This document shows positions 17,515 to 26,581 of a stretch of DNA of 46,302 bases, in pieces. The notes under the pieces were generated by a model. It did not search any database, was not told where the DNA came from, and was given only the letters and a program-made list of their open reading frames with translations. The DNA comes from Methylococcaceae bacterium (GTDB lineage Bacteria > Pseudomonadota > Gammaproteobacteria > Methylococcales > Methylomonadaceae). Position numbers and translations under genes: made by a program. Position 1 is the first letter of the stretch. Each line of letters begins with the position of its first letter. The stretch spans positions 1 to 46,302 of the forward strand of contig CANNNV010000003.1 of the NCBI GenBank assembly GCA_947506155.1, read 5' to 3'.

Positions 17515-19662
17515 ATGAGTAGCTTTCTAAAGAATAAAATTGATGAAATTATTAATAAAAGACAACCATTGGTGATGCAGATTGAGCGCGTTGAAACACA
17601 ACTTACCGAACTAAATAGTTATTTACAAGAAATTGATTGTTATCGTAACCTGGATGAACAGTTAAAAAATGAGAGGTTACAAGCCTTAAATATTGACCAT
17701 TTAACACAAGCCATTAGCGTTATTCAACATGATATGCAGCAATTAAAAATACGATTTACCCGTAACACCCTAAATTTAGGTGTAGTAGGTCGTGCACGTC
17801 AAGGTAAAAGTCGCTTATTACGGAGTATTACTGGATTAAATCAGGCAGAAATTCCTGATGGTAATAGCACTCATTGTACTGGGGTACGCAGTACCATTCG
17901 ACATATACCCAATATTACGCCTTACGCAGAAGCTTATTTTTATTCTGAAGATGAATTTTTACAGCAGATTATCAAACCCTACTTTACCGAATTAGTTTTA
18001 GGCAAGGCACCGACAACGCTTGAGCAACTCGCGAGCATAAAACTCCCTACTCTTGCAAAAGCCGGGGCGGAAGCCAACGCAAAATTTGAACATCTAAAAA
18101 AATATATAACTCATCTCGATAAATATCGTAATTTTCTTCACGAGCCCTCACCTAAGCGCATTATGCGTGAACAAATTCCGGAATTTGTCGCACAGCATAA
18201 TATCAACGATTCCAGTCAGCCTTATTTCAATTATCTAGCTGTTAAAGATGTACATATATTTTGTTCATTTCCCAATGCGGACGTCGCGCAAATTGCAGTA
18301 ATTGATATGCCCGGTTTAGGTGATACCGGAATTGGTGATGAAGATCGCTTAATAGCGACCCTAGGGCAAGATATTGATATTGTGTTATTTGCAAGAATGC
18401 CAAAATCAACCGGTGATTATTGGGCAGATGTTGATACTAAACTTTACGATACGGCATTTAAAGCTTTACCGGATATTCCTCTGGAAAAATGGTCATTTCA
18501 AATTATCAATCAGTTAGAAGATTATTCTAATAAAAAACAATGCGAGGATTTGTTGCGCACTATGACAGATAAGCACATTCATGTTGTTGATACCATTATC
18601 ACCAATTGCGCCGATACTCAGGATGCTTACGACAAAGTTTTAATGCCTATTTTAGAATATATGAGCACACATATTACTATTTTAGATGAGCGTTTTACGC
18701 TAGCCAAACAAATAAAACTGGAACAATTACGTCAAGATGTTTTACATTTTTTTGCCCAAATAGGCGAAGAGCTCAATATTAATTCACAACCTAACGATCA
18801 CGAACATAAGATTTTCCGCCCTAAATTTGATCATTTCTGGATATTGCTTACCTCTGCGGTTAGCAAGTTGACAACTGAATTAAATGAAAAAAGTAAACGT
18901 GGTAAAGATGAAAATTTTGAAGAAAGCTTGAAGGAAGCTATAAATCAAGCCAAGCTAAATACTGGCATTCCAAATTTATCTGATATTGAATTTTTTATTA
19001 TCAATAAAGGCTCTGCGGCTAACGCCTTCCCTGATTTATTAAACACAGTACGCACCACGCTAACCAGCCATTTACAAAGTTTAGATACCTGTTTAGTAGC
19101 TACGGTAGAAGATGCTAAAAATCAAGTCGTGCAGAGTTTACGTGACGCTGGTTTAGCACCGCTTAGCAACAAAACTGATATTGGTTTTTTACACCATATG
19201 GTTAAGTTAACTTGTGATAACGAGGGTTATCGAACCTTACACGAGAGTTTTAGTAATCTGGCTAATTTTAATTTGTTATACCGGGGATTTGCACAACATC
19301 GGATCCATCATCATTTAGATTTTTTATCCGCTGATAACGATATTGCCAAAGACTATAAACCGACCCCAGAGGGTGTAGAAGAAAAACTAAAACTATTGCA
19401 TCGTATGACCTTGGAACCTATCGAGCAATCACTGTCAGAATTACTTTGGGAACCGAGTACCGCTATTTTCGCCGTCGTAGAAGAATTTCAGGGCAGAATT
19501 TTACGAGCCGATAAAGTAAAAAGCTACGAATGGGAAAATTTACTCATGGATCATTGTGCCGAAATTTGGGCTACAGATTCGGATTTTGTCTGGCACAAAT
19601 TATTAAATCAAATCAGTAACGCCTGTCAGATCGACCGGTTATCACTAACCGTCCACGCTTAA
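17515..19662 (+). CDS. Dynamin-like large GTPase, first gene of GTPase island
   Basis: A 715-residue protein with an N-terminal coiled-coil region (residues 1-85) rich in Leu, Glu and Gln. A GTPase core follows: P-loop GRARQGKS (92-99), a Thr-containing switch region (STHCTGVRST, 118-127) and G3 motif DMPGLGD (264-270). INQLED (331-336) stands where NKxD is expected, so base recognition may be relaxed or altered. The remaining 380 residues are largely helical, as in the stalk of dynamin-like proteins. No transmembrane helix is evident. A clear AAGGAA precedes the ATG. This fits the dynamin-like/SrfC-like class of bacterial GTPases in outline, but I cannot place it in a named family. A membrane-remodelling or signalling role is inference. 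Confidence 0.8.
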   Translation: MSSFLKNKIDEIINKRQPLVMQIERVETQLTELNSYLQEIDCYRNLDEQLKNERLQALNIDHLTQAISVIQHDMQQLKIRFTRNTLNLGVVGRARQGKSRLLRSITGLNQAEIPDGNSTHCTGVRSTIRHIPNITPYAEAYFYSEDEFLQQIIKPYFTELVLGKAPTTLEQLASIKLPTLAKAGAEANAKFEHLKKYITHLDKYRNFLHEPSPKRIMREQIPEFVAQHNINDSSQPYFNYLAVKDVHIFCSFPNADVAQIAVIDMPGLGDTGIGDEDRLIATLGQDIDIVLFARMPKSTGDYWADVDTKLYDTAFKALPDIPLEKWSFQIINQLEDYSNKKQCEDLLRTMTDKHIHVVDTIITNCADTQDAYDKVLMPILEYMSTHITILDERFTLAKQIKLEQLRQDVLHFFAQIGEELNINSQPNDHEHKIFRPKFDHFWILLTSAVSKLTTELNEKSKRGKDENFEESLKEAINQAKLNTGIPNLSDIEFFIINKGSAANAFPDLLNTVRTTLTSHLQSLDTCLVATVEDAKNQVVQSLRDAGLAPLSNKTDIGFLHHMVKLTCDNEGYRTLHESFSNLANFNLLYRGFAQHRIHHHLDFLSADNDIAKDYKPTPEGVEEKLKLLHRMTLEPIEQSLSELLWEPSTAIFAVVEEFQGRILRADKVKSYEWENLLMDHCAEIWATDSDFVWHKLLNQISNACQIDRLSLTVHA

Positions 19663-19687
19663 ATTTCAATTCAAGGAGCTATACCCT

Positions 19688-20692
19688 ATGTTAGAAAACA
19701 ACATCGAATTACACATTACCATGTTGGGGGCGCGTGGTGCAGGAAAAACCAGCTTACTGGCTTCTGTTTATGGACAATTTGAAAAACATGTCAAAGATCT
19801 TTACTTGCAACTTACTCCCGACTTTAAAACCAGTAGTGTGTTACGTGATAAATTAGGGGAACTAGAAAGTGCGCTAGACGACCTGATTGTAAGCGGCCCA
19901 ACAGGCGGGGGAGTAATGCAGACGTTTAATTTTGGTATCGGAATTCCATTTAAAACAGTGAATTTTAAATTAATTTTTCGTGATTATCCGGGGGGGTGGG
20001 TAAAAAACAAACCCACAGAAGTGATTTCTTATATTAAAAAAAGTGACGTTATATTTTGGGCAATTGATACCGCCGCTTTAGTAGAAAATCGAGGACGATT
20101 TTGCGAAGCAATCAATTCCATTGACACGATTACCGATTTTTTTAAACGTGCTCTGAAAGAACTACCGTGTGACCAAAAGAAACTTATTTTACTGGTTCCC
20201 ATTAAATGTGAAAAGTATATGAGGAATACCGATGACATCAAAAAATTATGTTTACTGATTGAAGATAAATGGAGTGAGTTTCTCAATCTAATTAAAACTA
20301 ATGATCCCTCTGAAGAGCGTTTTGCCCTTGCCATTACACCTGTGCAAACCCTAGGAAACGTACAATATGCTTACACTGATGATAGTGACGCAGATAATCC
20401 TAAATTTGTATTTACTCGAACCTCAAAAAATCACCCTTATCAACCAAAGCATGTCGAACAGGTATTATTTTACAGTTTAGCATTCTTGGTTCGACGCTAT
20501 ATGCAAATCAAACAAGAACGCATAAGCTGGTTAGACTCGATGAAATACAGTTGGTATAGGTTCTTTGGTGGAAAACCGAATCAACATTTTGGTGCAGCAG
20601 TGCTACATCTAGTGAGCCATCAAAATCGTAATGAGCGCGAGGGGTTTAAAATTTTACATGGCAAGAATTTGCTCGAACCACCTAGCAAGTAA
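19688..20692 (+). CDS. Divergent small GTPase, cytosolic paralogue
   Basis: A 334-residue GTPase-like protein: P-loop GARGAGKTS (14-22), G3-like DYPGGW (99-104), PIKCE (171-175) in the place of NKxD, and TPVQTLG (217-223) in the place of the G5 SAx loop. No membrane segment is present. It shares order and wording of all motifs with the next gene, including the C-terminal tail EGFKILHGK, so the two arose by duplication. It has a strong AAGGAG ribosome-binding site and follows the dynamin-like gene by 25 bases. From memory the DYPGG and PxKCE motifs resemble the divergent TRAFAC GTPases (Pfam DO-GTPase type) found in multi-GTPase conflict-type operons; this needs a profile search. Confidence 0.8.
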   Translation: MLENNIELHITMLGARGAGKTSLLASVYGQFEKHVKDLYLQLTPDFKTSSVLRDKLGELESALDDLIVSGPTGGGVMQTFNFGIGIPFKTVNFKLIFRDYPGGWVKNKPTEVISYIKKSDVIFWAIDTAALVENRGRFCEAINSIDTITDFFKRALKELPCDQKKLILLVPIKCEKYMRNTDDIKKLCLLIEDKWSEFLNLIKTNDPSEERFALAITPVQTLGNVQYAYTDDSDADNPKFVFTRTSKNHPYQPKHVEQVLFYSLAFLVRRYMQIKQERISWLDSMKYSWYRFFGGKPNQHFGAAVLHLVSHQNRNEREGFKILHGKNLLEPPSK

Positions 20693-20700
20693 AGTCTAAT

Positions 20701-21894
20701 ATGGAATCTTTTTTTAAATCAATAATAATGTTGACTTCGTCATCCCTAATAGTTATTTTTTTAATTGCTTTAGTCTACAGATGGATGGAGGGGGATCTCA
20801 CTATTGCTCCATTTTTATTATCCGGATTTGTAATTTTTATCAGTTATAAGAGCTTTAGGTGGGCTAAGTCCTCAACAGAGGAAAGTCGAAAAAGCAAATC
20901 CAATAAAACTTTAGAAAATAATTTATTAAAAAACCGTTATAAAGCTTTTCCAAAAACGCGTAATAAATTTCAGATTACTGTGTTAGGCGGACGTGGTGTT
21001 GGTAAAACCAGCTTACTGGCGACTGTTTATGGTGAATTTGAGCGGCATTTAACACGTGGATTACAACTACAAATAAATCCCAGTACTAGCTTAATGCGCA
21101 CTAGTTTAAGTGAAAAACTCGGCGAACTAGAAAGTACTCTAGATGATGAAATTGTGCAGGGTATTAGTGTTGGTGAAAGTGATAAACGTAGTTACGAATT
21201 TGATGTTGGTTTGCCATTGAAAGCACCTGATTTTCAACTCGTGTTTAATGATTATCCGGGCGGTTGGTTGCGAGATGAGATTCACTATAAGGAAGTTGAA
21301 ATATTTTTACGTAACAGTGCGGTGATTTTATGGGTACTTGATGCTTCTGCATTGCTGGTGCGTGGTGACAAAGCGGAATCTTACTCAACCAAAATAAACC
21401 AAACAGGATATATTACGGATATTTTTAAATCTGCATTCAAAGAGTTACCGCAAGATAAGATTAAAAAAACAATTTTGTTAGTACCGATAAAATGTGAAAC
21501 ATGGACAACTACTAAGCTAGATAATCAAAAATTACGCACACATATTGAAGATGAGTGCGGATCAGCTGTTAATTTAATTAAAAATTTTGACCCCGAGGGT
21601 AAGTATTTTTCTATCGCTATTATTCCTGTTCAAACACTAGGTGGCGTGCATTTTGATCGTTTACAAACCAATGCGGATAATCAACCGGAATTTGTTTTTA
21701 AACGCAAAAATGAGCAAGCTTTCTATCAACCACGCTATGCAGAACAAATATTTTCGTATGGTCTAGCTTCCATCTTACAACGTTATAGTGAACAGAGTGG
21801 CAGTAACAAATTTAACGCCGCTCAAAAAAAGTTAGAGCAACGACGAAATACTAAAGAAGATGAAGGCTTTAAGGTATTACATGGTAAGTTCTAG
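20701..21894 (+). CDS. Divergent small GTPase, membrane-anchored paralogue
   Basis: A 397-residue protein that adds a membrane module of two hydrophobic helices (about residues 5-26 and 33-50) and a basic linker (51-88) to a GTPase domain paralogous to the preceding gene. Motifs are P-loop GGRGVGKTS (96-104), DYPGGW (184-189), VPIKCE (261-266) and IPVQTLGG (308-315), with a final EGFKVLHGK tail. With two N-terminal helices the GTPase domain most likely faces the cytosol from the inner membrane. The gene starts 8 bases after its paralogue, without a strong Shine-Dalgarno, so translation is probably coupled. A soluble and an anchored copy suggest a heterodimer switching between cytosol and membrane (inference). 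Confidence 0.8.
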   Translation: MESFFKSIIMLTSSSLIVIFLIALVYRWMEGDLTIAPFLLSGFVIFISYKSFRWAKSSTEESRKSKSNKTLENNLLKNRYKAFPKTRNKFQITVLGGRGVGKTSLLATVYGEFERHLTRGLQLQINPSTSLMRTSLSEKLGELESTLDDEIVQGISVGESDKRSYEFDVGLPLKAPDFQLVFNDYPGGWLRDEIHYKEVEIFLRNSAVILWVLDASALLVRGDKAESYSTKINQTGYITDIFKSAFKELPQDKIKKTILLVPIKCETWTTTKLDNQKLRTHIEDECGSAVNLIKNFDPEGKYFSIAIIPVQTLGGVHFDRLQTNADNQPEFVFKRKNEQAFYQPRYAEQIFSYGLASILQRYSEQSGSNKFNAAQKKLEQRRNTKEDEGFKVLHGKF

Positions 21895-21911
21895 CGTAGT
21901 CGGGAGATAGT

Positions 21912-22727
21912 ATGCAAACATTCGTAAAAAGTGCAGGTAAAAGTTCAAACATGGATTACAGCTGGTGGCAGCTTTCAGCTGACCATTCATTAGTTACCAT
22001 TACTAGCATCACCAACATTATAGGCGTAAATAATTTAAATCTGATAGATGAAAAATTTACGGTATTATTACTACGCAAAAATCAAAATTTGTGCTTATTG
22101 TTATATTTACCTGCGCAAAAACCAATTATTGCCAAAAAAAAATCACAACGTATCGATTTTACGGGGCAAAGATCTATTCGAAACGGCTTTATTTGGCTAG
22201 CCGAATGCGAAGTAGATAATGAGCAACTAAAAAAGTTAGTAATCGGATTACTCAACGTGCCTCTAGGTGAATTAATTGATGCCATGGAAATGTGTTTTAG
22301 CTTTACCCAGGAACCAGAAAATCAGAAACGCTTACCTGGTTTTAACATTGATGTAGAATGTTTCTCTGAGGTTATAAAAAAACTCAAAATGATAGACCTA
22401 TCTTACGAAACTGATGTTATAAAAGACGATGTGTTACAAATGGCGCATGACAATCCCGAGCGACGTCGTGAATTTAGCGCTCGTTTACGTGAGGATACGC
22501 CATTACCTGAGCGGGAATTATTGCTGTTAGTTGATTATTATGCTGATCCGTCAGAAATACAGGAAAAACATCATGATCGACTATGGTGTTTACTGACGGC
22601 CCAACCATATACAAATGATTGGCAAGTTGTTCAACATAGTATTCCTATAGATCCTAGTATAAATACAGATTTGATAAAAGATATTAAATTAACACTCAAA
22701 AATTGGTCTGCACGCTTTATTGGTTAA
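21912..22727 (+). CDS. Unrecognised 271-residue protein of the GTPase island
   Basis: I do not recognise this protein. It has no P-loop, signal peptide or transmembrane helix. The first half is beta-rich with aromatic residues (DYSWWQLS, residues 15-22) and hydrophobic strands (TVLLLRKN, CLLLYLP). The second half is helical and charged (ERRREFSARLREDTPLPERE) and ends near a Trp-rich part (LKNWSARFIG). A good GGGAG lies before the ATG. It is the last gene of the operon, 17 bases after the membrane GTPase, with the same AT-rich codon use. It is therefore probably a dedicated partner: a regulator, adaptor or effector of the three GTPases. This is inferred from position alone. Confidence 0.7.
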   Translation: MQTFVKSAGKSSNMDYSWWQLSADHSLVTITSITNIIGVNNLNLIDEKFTVLLLRKNQNLCLLLYLPAQKPIIAKKKSQRIDFTGQRSIRNGFIWLAECEVDNEQLKKLVIGLLNVPLGELIDAMEMCFSFTQEPENQKRLPGFNIDVECFSEVIKKLKMIDLSYETDVIKDDVLQMAHDNPERRREFSARLREDTPLPERELLLLVDYYADPSEIQEKHHDRLWCLLTAQPYTNDWQVVQHSIPIDPSINTDLIKDIKLTLKNWSARFIG

Positions 22728-22745
22728 TTATTGGTTAATTATTGG
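22720..22745. repeat. Tandem 11-base duplication at operon end
   Basis: TTGGTTAATTA occurs twice head to tail (22720-22730 and 22731-22741), followed by a truncated third TTGG. The first copy contains the stop codon of the unrecognised gene, so each repeat would end the reading frame with the same Gly-stop. It lies in the short convergent gap before flgL and looks like replication slippage or the trace of an insertion junction. Confidence 0.75.
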
Positions 22746-22780
22746 TGTACGACCATTAATTTTTATACGTCTATCCAGTG

Positions 22781-24109
22781 TCAAAGATAATTAAACAAAG
22801 ACAAGCCTTTTATCTTTGCAAACGTCTGTTGAGCAGCCTGCAACGCCGTGGATTGCAGCTGAAACTTGCTGATGGCATCGGCATAATCGAGATCCTGAGT
22901 TTGAGACAGCGTAGATTGCGTATCTAACACAAACTTTCCATTTTGAGCTTCCTGATTATCCAAAGCATTCTGCCTCACTCCGACACTGGTCGTTGCTTGC
23001 AAAATAGAATTTTGTGCGGCATCAAGATCGGTTAACACATCACCCAATTGACTCTGAAAGACTTGCAAGGGCGCCACCGGCAAGTCGGCTCCAGTCTTGG
23101 TTTGCCCCTGGGTAAAACCGGCATCGGTTAAAAATGTTCCAAAGGTATTATTAATAGTTAGGCTGGAAGTCGAACCAGTGGCTACCGAAACAAACTCAAG
23201 CCTATTGCCATTACTCCTCGCCTGAATGGTAGCCGGTAAAGGTAAACTGCTGGCTGCAAGTTGCTTATTAACTTCGGTGACTATAGCCTCGACACCGGAA
23301 AATTTTTTACCGCTCAAGTCTATAGTCGATGTTGTGGAGACTACCTTAGCCGGCAGCGTTTGCACACTGGAAACCAAATCAAATACCGTTGTAGCCGTAG
23401 AATAATCCAAACCATAGCGCAAAAATCTGTCGCCGCTTATTTTTCCGGAACTGGCACTAAAAGTGGCATTCAAGCCTTCAGACAATGCCTTTAGGGTATT
23501 AAAAACACTACGATTACCGTTCTGATCAGCCGCAGGACTGCTGGAGGTGATATTTTCAAACACATTGACACCTAACTCGCCATCCGCAACCTGCCGGGTA
23601 GGACTGATTTGCACTGCTCGCTGCCCAGCTCCGCCTTGATAAACGTACTCCCCGGTAGTTGGATTTTGCATAAAGGCGGGCACGGTCGAAAGATCGCCTG
23701 AAAAAATAAACTCACCATTCGCATTTTTGGTATTGGCTACGCCTGCTAATTCCTGAATCATTTGATCCACTTCAGCTTTTATCGTTAGACGATCACTGCT
23801 ATTGAGCGTGGCGTTCATCGCCTGAGTCGTCAGCTCTTTAACGCGGGTTATTATATTTCCTGACGTCGTCAACGCAGATTCTTCGATATTCAAGCGCCCG
23901 CGAACCGTTGCAATATTACTTTGATACTGGTTTGTTTTTGCGATCGTTCCATTCAAATCCAAAATTCTTACTGCGGCCGCCGGATCATCAGCAGGCGTGG
24001 AAACTTTAACTCCAGAGCTCATTTGCTGATTCAGTTTGGCCAACTTGGTTTGCTGAACGTTCATCGCATCAACACTTAGCTGCTGCGCCCAAGTTGTTGA
24101 GATTCTCAT
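22781..24109 (-). CDS. flgL: Flagellar hook-filament junction protein FlgL
   Basis: A 442-residue junction protein (HAP3) that links the hook-associated FlgK layer to the flagellin filament. The N-terminal helix region (MRIST-W-QQLSVDAMN...LAKLNQQMSSGVKVSTPADDPAA) and the C-terminal helix (YADAISKFQLQSTALQAAQQTFAKIKGLSLFNYL) are the flagellin-like D0/D1 parts. The middle forms a variable beta-rich domain, somewhat longer than in E. coli FlgL (317). It is the last gene of the long flg operon, 11 bases after flgK, and it converges on the GTPase island. Confidence 0.94.
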   Translation of the reverse strand: MRISTTWAQQLSVDAMNVQQTKLAKLNQQMSSGVKVSTPADDPAAAVRILDLNGTIAKTNQYQSNIATVRGRLNIEESALTTSGNIITRVKELTTQAMNATLNSSDRLTIKAEVDQMIQELAGVANTKNANGEFIFSGDLSTVPAFMQNPTTGEYVYQGGAGQRAVQISPTRQVADGELGVNVFENITSSSPAADQNGNRSVFNTLKALSEGLNATFSASSGKISGDRFLRYGLDYSTATTVFDLVSSVQTLPAKVVSTTSTIDLSGKKFSGVEAIVTEVNKQLAASSLPLPATIQARSNGNRLEFVSVATGSTSSLTINNTFGTFLTDAGFTQGQTKTGADLPVAPLQVFQSQLGDVLTDLDAAQNSILQATTSVGVRQNALDNQEAQNGKFVLDTQSTLSQTQDLDYADAISKFQLQSTALQAAQQTFAKIKGLSLFNYL

Positions 24110-24120
24110 GGCGATAACCC

Positions 24121-26571
24121 CTATCTAATTGCGCCGATTAAAGTATCAAACAAGGACTTAGTCACAGCAATAGACTGTGCGGAAGCCTGATAAGCTTGTT
24201 GAAACTTAATCAAATTAGCGGCTTCCTCATCCAGATTAACACCGGACACACTTGCCTGTGCTCCCTTGGCCTGATTTAATAAAGTTTGCTGCGCGGAAGA
24301 ACTCAATTCGGCTGCCCGCGTCAACGTGCCAACACCGGAAACAATTTGCCCGTAAACATCATTAAACGAGGCTTTTCCTCCCAGCATATTTAATTTATTT
24401 TGAAGATTGGCCAATAACAATCCATTTCTATTATCACTGGGCATTGGCCCTTTGATAATTGATACTGGCAAATGGGTCACTGGATCCATTTCTATGTTGG
24501 TGGCGAGTGCAATTTTTCTCGGATCATCAATAGCAAGTCCAATTAGCCCCGCCGTACTATAGGTCGGCCTGATGACTGATTCATCGCCGATAGCTATGGT
24601 TTTGCCTCCGGTCAAATCAACCTGTATATCAAGACCGGCCGGACTGGCCGCCGCACCATTAAGCGCTCCGGAAAAAGAGCCAACGGAGCTGGCAAAGTTG
24701 CTGGTAATCACCAAGGTAGTTGCCGTGCCGTCTAGCTTGCTAAGCACCAGATCGTTATTAGCAAACGATCCGGTTTTGGTGTACAAACCGGCTCCTAAGC
24801 CGGAGGTTAGAAAGCTATTCATCGCTGTATCAAGCTCAGCCTTGGTGACAGTGCCACCCGGTGTCGCAGCTTCGGTATAAATCTGCACGTTGTCGATACT
24901 GAGGGTAAAGGCGCCTGGGGTAGCAATCGAGCCTAGAATATTAAAGGTATTGGCTGCGAAAGTACCGGGGGTTGTAATGAAATTGCTGGTGATATTAGGG
25001 ACAATAGGCGTGCCGTCGAGCTTGCGGAGCCGCAGGTCATTGGTGGCAAAAGAGCCTGAAACTTGCCGATAGCCAGGGTTGGCGGTCAGAAAAGCTGGTA
25101 ATGCTGCATCCAAATTAGCACTGGTTACGGTGTCTCCAGCCACCCCACTGGCCTTGCTGTAGAAGGCATTGCCGTCGATATTCATCGTGAACGTCTCCCC
25201 GGCAGCACTGGCAACAGCCGGTGTAAACACACCTAAAGTTGTCTCAGTTGCCCTACCATCCGAAACTGCTGGGGTAAAAATTCCAGGAGATACCGTACTG
25301 ACCATCGAATACGCTGTTGGATCAAAACCTGCCGGTTGCGTGGTTGCAAACGACAAAGTAGAGATACCAGCCACGGTGGTGGCCGTCAAATTAATCACCT
25401 GATTATCCCTGGCCCTGGTCAGAGTGTAATCAACCCCGTTACCGGCATTAACATACTTCAAGCTAAAATCACTGTAATCCAGATTACCCGAGGCAAAAGG
25501 ATGTACATTGACATCCTGAAACTTAGCCGTAACAAGTGCATTACCGATATTAAGTGTGTTTGGCATAACAGGAACAGCGCCAACACCGGAAAACAAGTCT
25601 AATCCTGGCATACCGCTAAGATCAAAACCGTTTTTATGCAGCGCATTAATATCCATGGCCAAACCAGCGGCGACCCGGCCCAATTGTTGTTGTGCAGGAT
25701 CCAACACCTCATCCCTGAATCGTAATGAGCCCGCCAACGAACCGCCGGTGATCTGACTGGTTATATCTATGGCGCCATTAGCTGTATTAATTCCGACTTC
25801 CAGTTTATTGGGATCAAATTGCGACTGCAGCGTGGTAAAAGTTGCCGAACCACCATTTTGTACTAGGGTCTGGCCATTGCCGATAAAAACACTGGAACTG
25901 CCGTCTTTCTGAGGAACGACAGAGACATTGACTATTCCGGCTAAGGTTGACAGTAAGGCATCCTGCTGGTCCAGTAAGTCATTGGGCTGTTTCAAGCCTT
26001 GGGTTCGGCCTAAGCCTGCTGTGATTTGCACATTAAGATCCGCTATGGACTTAGCTAAATAATTAATTTCATTAACATTAGCTGCCATATCATTATTATT
26101 CTGTGTACGTATCGCTTCAAACTGGCTGCTCATCGTATTAAAGCTTTGCGTCAAATTATTGGTTTGAGATAACAAAACCTGCCGGGAAGGAATCGAGGTC
26201 GGGTCATTCGCAACCTCATTTACTGCGTTAAAAAAATTATTCAACACCGGAGCAATGCCGGTACTGGGATCGGCCATAATGTTATCAACACGAGTAGCAA
26301 GCTGATGATAATGATCCACTTCGCCAAAAGCCGACAAACTGGAACTCAATTGCTTATTAATAAACTGATCATAACTACGTGAGACATTGGTAACATTGAC
26401 GCCCTGCCCAATATACCCATCACCGGTAAATTGCGCTAGCTTAGTGCCCTGCTCTACTCGTTGACGACTATAGCCGTCTGTGTTTACATTGGAAATGTTG
26501 TGCTGCACCGTTTCCAAGGAGCGCTGGGCAGCCATCAAACCCGATAATGACGTTGCTAATAAGCCACTCAT
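24121..26571 (-). CDS. flgK: Flagellar hook-associated protein FlgK with duplicated inner domain
   Basis: An 816-residue HAP1, much longer than the 547 residues of E. coli FlgK. Conserved ends are visible: SLSGLMAAQRSLETVQHNISNVNTDGYSRQ-style N-terminus and GVNLDEEAANLIKFQQAYQASAQ plus the terminal helix. The extra length lies in the middle, where two repeats of about 75 residues (458-531 and 553-626) share the pattern FT-x-IDxx-x-Y...L-x-KLDGT...ITSNF. These should form extra outward-facing domains at the junction. It lies between flgJ and flgL with short gaps, co-transcribed with the rod and hook genes. Confidence 0.94.
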   Translation of the reverse strand: MSGLLATSLSGLMAAQRSLETVQHNISNVNTDGYSRQRVEQGTKLAQFTGDGYIGQGVNVTNVSRSYDQFINKQLSSSLSAFGEVDHYHQLATRVDNIMADPSTGIAPVLNNFFNAVNEVANDPTSIPSRQVLLSQTNNLTQSFNTMSSQFEAIRTQNNNDMAANVNEINYLAKSIADLNVQITAGLGRTQGLKQPNDLLDQQDALLSTLAGIVNVSVVPQKDGSSSVFIGNGQTLVQNGGSATFTTLQSQFDPNKLEVGINTANGAIDITSQITGGSLAGSLRFRDEVLDPAQQQLGRVAAGLAMDINALHKNGFDLSGMPGLDLFSGVGAVPVMPNTLNIGNALVTAKFQDVNVHPFASGNLDYSDFSLKYVNAGNGVDYTLTRARDNQVINLTATTVAGISTLSFATTQPAGFDPTAYSMVSTVSPGIFTPAVSDGRATETTLGVFTPAVASAAGETFTMNIDGNAFYSKASGVAGDTVTSANLDAALPAFLTANPGYRQVSGSFATNDLRLRKLDGTPIVPNITSNFITTPGTFAANTFNILGSIATPGAFTLSIDNVQIYTEAATPGGTVTKAELDTAMNSFLTSGLGAGLYTKTGSFANNDLVLSKLDGTATTLVITSNFASSVGSFSGALNGAAASPAGLDIQVDLTGGKTIAIGDESVIRPTYSTAGLIGLAIDDPRKIALATNIEMDPVTHLPVSIIKGPMPSDNRNGLLLANLQNKLNMLGGKASFNDVYGQIVSGVGTLTRAAELSSSAQQTLLNQAKGAQASVSGVNLDEEAANLIKFQQAYQASAQSIAVTKSLFDTLIGAIR
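24694..25200 (-). repeat. Two-copy domain repeat inside flgK
   Basis: This DNA encodes two homologous copies of a domain of about 75 residues, spaced about 95 residues apart. Matching segments are TVTSANLDAALPAFLT / TVTKAELDTAMNSFLT, GSFATNDLRLRKLDGT / GSFANNDLVLSKLDGT, and NITSNF / VITSNF. The copies differ at many positions, so the duplication is old. Shorter duplicated wording (IFTPAVSDGR / VFTPAVASAA) precedes them. Confidence 0.85.
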
Positions 26572-26581
26572 GAATGCATGC

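Noticed and set aside
20029-20334. Minus-strand frame of 101 codons inside the first small GTPase gene
   Set aside because: Antisense to an intact P-loop protein and without a start signal.
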